A DNA stretch of 52,176 nucleotides from JACKBJ01 sp964549495 (GTDB lineage Bacteria > Chloroflexota > Anaerolineae > Epilineales > Epilineaceae): contig CAZJWJ010000032.1 of the NCBI GenBank assembly GCA_964549495.1, forward strand, positions 1 through 52,176, given 5' to 3'. The stretch's first letter is position 1; each line of letters begins with the position of its first letter. Below, one piece after another: positions 51,163 through 52,176 of this stretch. Made by a program: the position numbers and the translations under genes. The notes under the pieces were generated by a model. The model was not told the DNA's origin and made no database searches. It saw only the letters and a list, made by a program, of their open reading frames with translations.

Positions 51163-51896
51163 GACTCGAACCCAATCAAGAGACGCTTCCGAGCGGCATG
51201 CCGACGGGCTGGCGTGCGAGTGGCATCCTCACGATCGGACTCATGGTGTTCGCGGCGGCTGTGACGGCCGCCATGCTCATGCCTCGGCCGGCCAGCATCC
51301 GAGCGCAGAGCGTGGTCATGCCCGATTTGTCGACGATGAACGAGTTGAGGTGGGAGGATCAGTACTTCACCCTCGGCGAGGACGGAAACGCGAAGATCGC
51401 GCTCTCGCTCGAGGGACAGGACTGGACCGGCAGGGCTGACTTTCGTGTCAAGGCCTGGCAGTGGCAACCCGCCTTGATCCTGGAAGCGCAGGTTCCCATC
51501 ACCGTGCCGCGGGAGGCGATGCTGGACTTCCGAAGGACCCTGCAAGAGGCGCCGCTCGTGGAGCGGCTACCCGAGCCGACGGGCACGGCCGTGCCCGATG
51601 TCTACACCTCCTTCGAGATGGACGTCGTGGGCCCGAGGGGCCAGCTGGCGCGGATTTCCAGCCAGACCTCGACCTTTCGGCGCTGGCACCGATCCCCCTG
51701 GGTCGTCGAATTCGAAGGCCGGCAGGCCTTCACCTCCGACGAGTCCGTCGACCAGGCCTTGGGCTTCATCGCGGAGTACCTTGGCTACGAGACCTACGAC
51801 CGGCTGCGTGAGCAGGCGCAGAACCCGAGCTTGCTCACGCCCTCTCCTGAACCGGTGGGCTCCATTCTCCTCCCCATGCTCGTCCGGCAGCACTAG
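51159..51896 (+). CDS. Secreted protein with C-terminal YLP-like tail
   Basis: The protein has 245 residues from ATG 51159, preceded by GGAGG. The signal segment is ILTIGLMVFAAAVTAAML, with a cut near SIRAQS. The mature part is a single beta-rich domain (RWEDQYFTLGEDGNAKIALSLEGQDW, SSFEMDVVG-like strands, STFRRWHRSPWVVEF, then DQALGFIAEYLGYETY). It ends with a short Ser/Pro linker and SILLPMLVRQH, similar to the YLP motif of the VWA protein (FLPLILRQH). Function unknown. Confidence 0.78.
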   Translation: MRLEPNQETLPSGMPTGWRASGILTIGLMVFAAAVTAAMLMPRPASIRAQSVVMPDLSTMNELRWEDQYFTLGEDGNAKIALSLEGQDWTGRADFRVKAWQWQPALILEAQVPITVPREAMLDFRRTLQEAPLVERLPEPTGTAVPDVYTSFEMDVVGPRGQLARISSQTSTFRRWHRSPWVVEFEGRQAFTSDESVDQALGFIAEYLGYETYDRLREQAQNPSLLTPSPEPVGSILLPMLVRQH

Positions 51897-51900
51897 CGGA

Positions 51901-52131
51901 TCGCCGAGTTCGTCTGCCCTCGGATTGGACGCAGGCAATCCATGGGAGGTAGGTCCGAGCTCGGGGTGTCGAGAGCGGGCTTGGCGTTGGGGTCGGGCTG
52001 GCGATCGGCAGCGGTGTCTCCGCCGGCCGGGTCGGGCCCAGCGTGGCCAGCGTTTCCTCGTCCGGATAGCGGCTGGCGCTACAGGGACTGTCGCGCGATC
52101 GAGCGTCGAGGTGGTGCAGGCGCGCTCGACA
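51901..52131 (-). pseudogene. Possible remnant of a Thr/Pro-linker secreted protein tail
   Basis: On the minus strand the frame reads ATLGPTRPAETPLPIASPTPTP, then RARTYLPWIACVQSEGR. This is a Thr/Pro linker and YLP motif as in neighbouring secreted proteins. The frame continues to a TGA at 51837-51835, which runs into the plus-strand gene, and it has no start codon at its upper end (stop at 52134-52132). It is either a decayed gene or chance. Confidence 0.25.
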
Positions 52132-52176
52132 TCACCGGCGTTAGGGCACGTCAAGCAATAAGAGGCCCAATTCGGA

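Overview
The window is a GC-rich bacterial chromosome segment, most likely from the phylum Chloroflexota (Anaerolineae-like). I infer this from gene style, not from a marker gene: several large secreted proteins carry Pro/Thr linkers of the PTDPPT or PTATPT type, followed by a short 'YLP' motif; dockerin- and cohesin-like modules occur outside any cellulosome; and there is a 7TM-GAF-HTH membrane regulator. There is no rRNA, CRISPR array or intact mobile element. One tRNA gene, Arg(TCT), is present.

Layout. 1-386: contig edge where a plasmid relaxase fragment (DUF3363 type) abuts, out of frame, the Pro/Thr tail of a secreted protein; this is possibly a chimeric join. 387-858: intergenic, with a 31-bp perfect inverted repeat and a terminator. 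859-6625 (minus): a 1201-residue secreted protein, a CAP-domain protein with a dockerin-like tail, and a membrane-anchored cohesin-like protein. 6746-10047 (plus): coaE, two small unknown genes, a tandem GNAT acetyltransferase and a cation-efflux transporter. 10013-13648: class II HMG-CoA reductase and two secreted proteins. 13860-19364 (minus): a tightly coupled leucine/isovalerate degradation operon running carboxyltransferase, methylglutaconyl-CoA hydratase, biotin carboxylase, biotin carrier, HMG-CoA lyase. 19621-21111: a CmpX-like channel protein. 21284-28612 (minus): the conserved rpsB-tsf-pyrH-frr-uppS-cdsA operon, continuing into the 7TM regulator and an alpha/beta hydrolase. 28812-31287 (plus): a degenerate AMP-binding protein and a Tyr/Asn-rich secreted protein. 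31410-33623 (minus): a VWA-domain surface protein. 33908-48816 (plus): an extracellular-protein cluster with a paralogue of the 859-4464 protein, three very large two-component-regulator-type beta-propeller proteins and a GT-C-like membrane protein. 48820-52176: TrmI-type tRNA methyltransferase, tRNA-Arg, a MazEF toxin-antitoxin module with a small third gene, and another secreted protein.

How it fits together. The housekeeping parts are conventional: translation factors, UMP kinase, isoprenoid carrier and CDP-diacylglycerol synthesis, CoA synthesis, HMG-CoA metabolism. About half of the window encodes the cell surface. Two non-adjacent paralogues carry a four-fold repeated 'QN' module. Proteins from several unrelated families share a Pro/Thr linker plus YLP motif, which may be a common export or anchoring signal. 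The cohesin-like and dockerin-like neighbours could bind each other. All functional links among surface proteins are inference from sequence and position.
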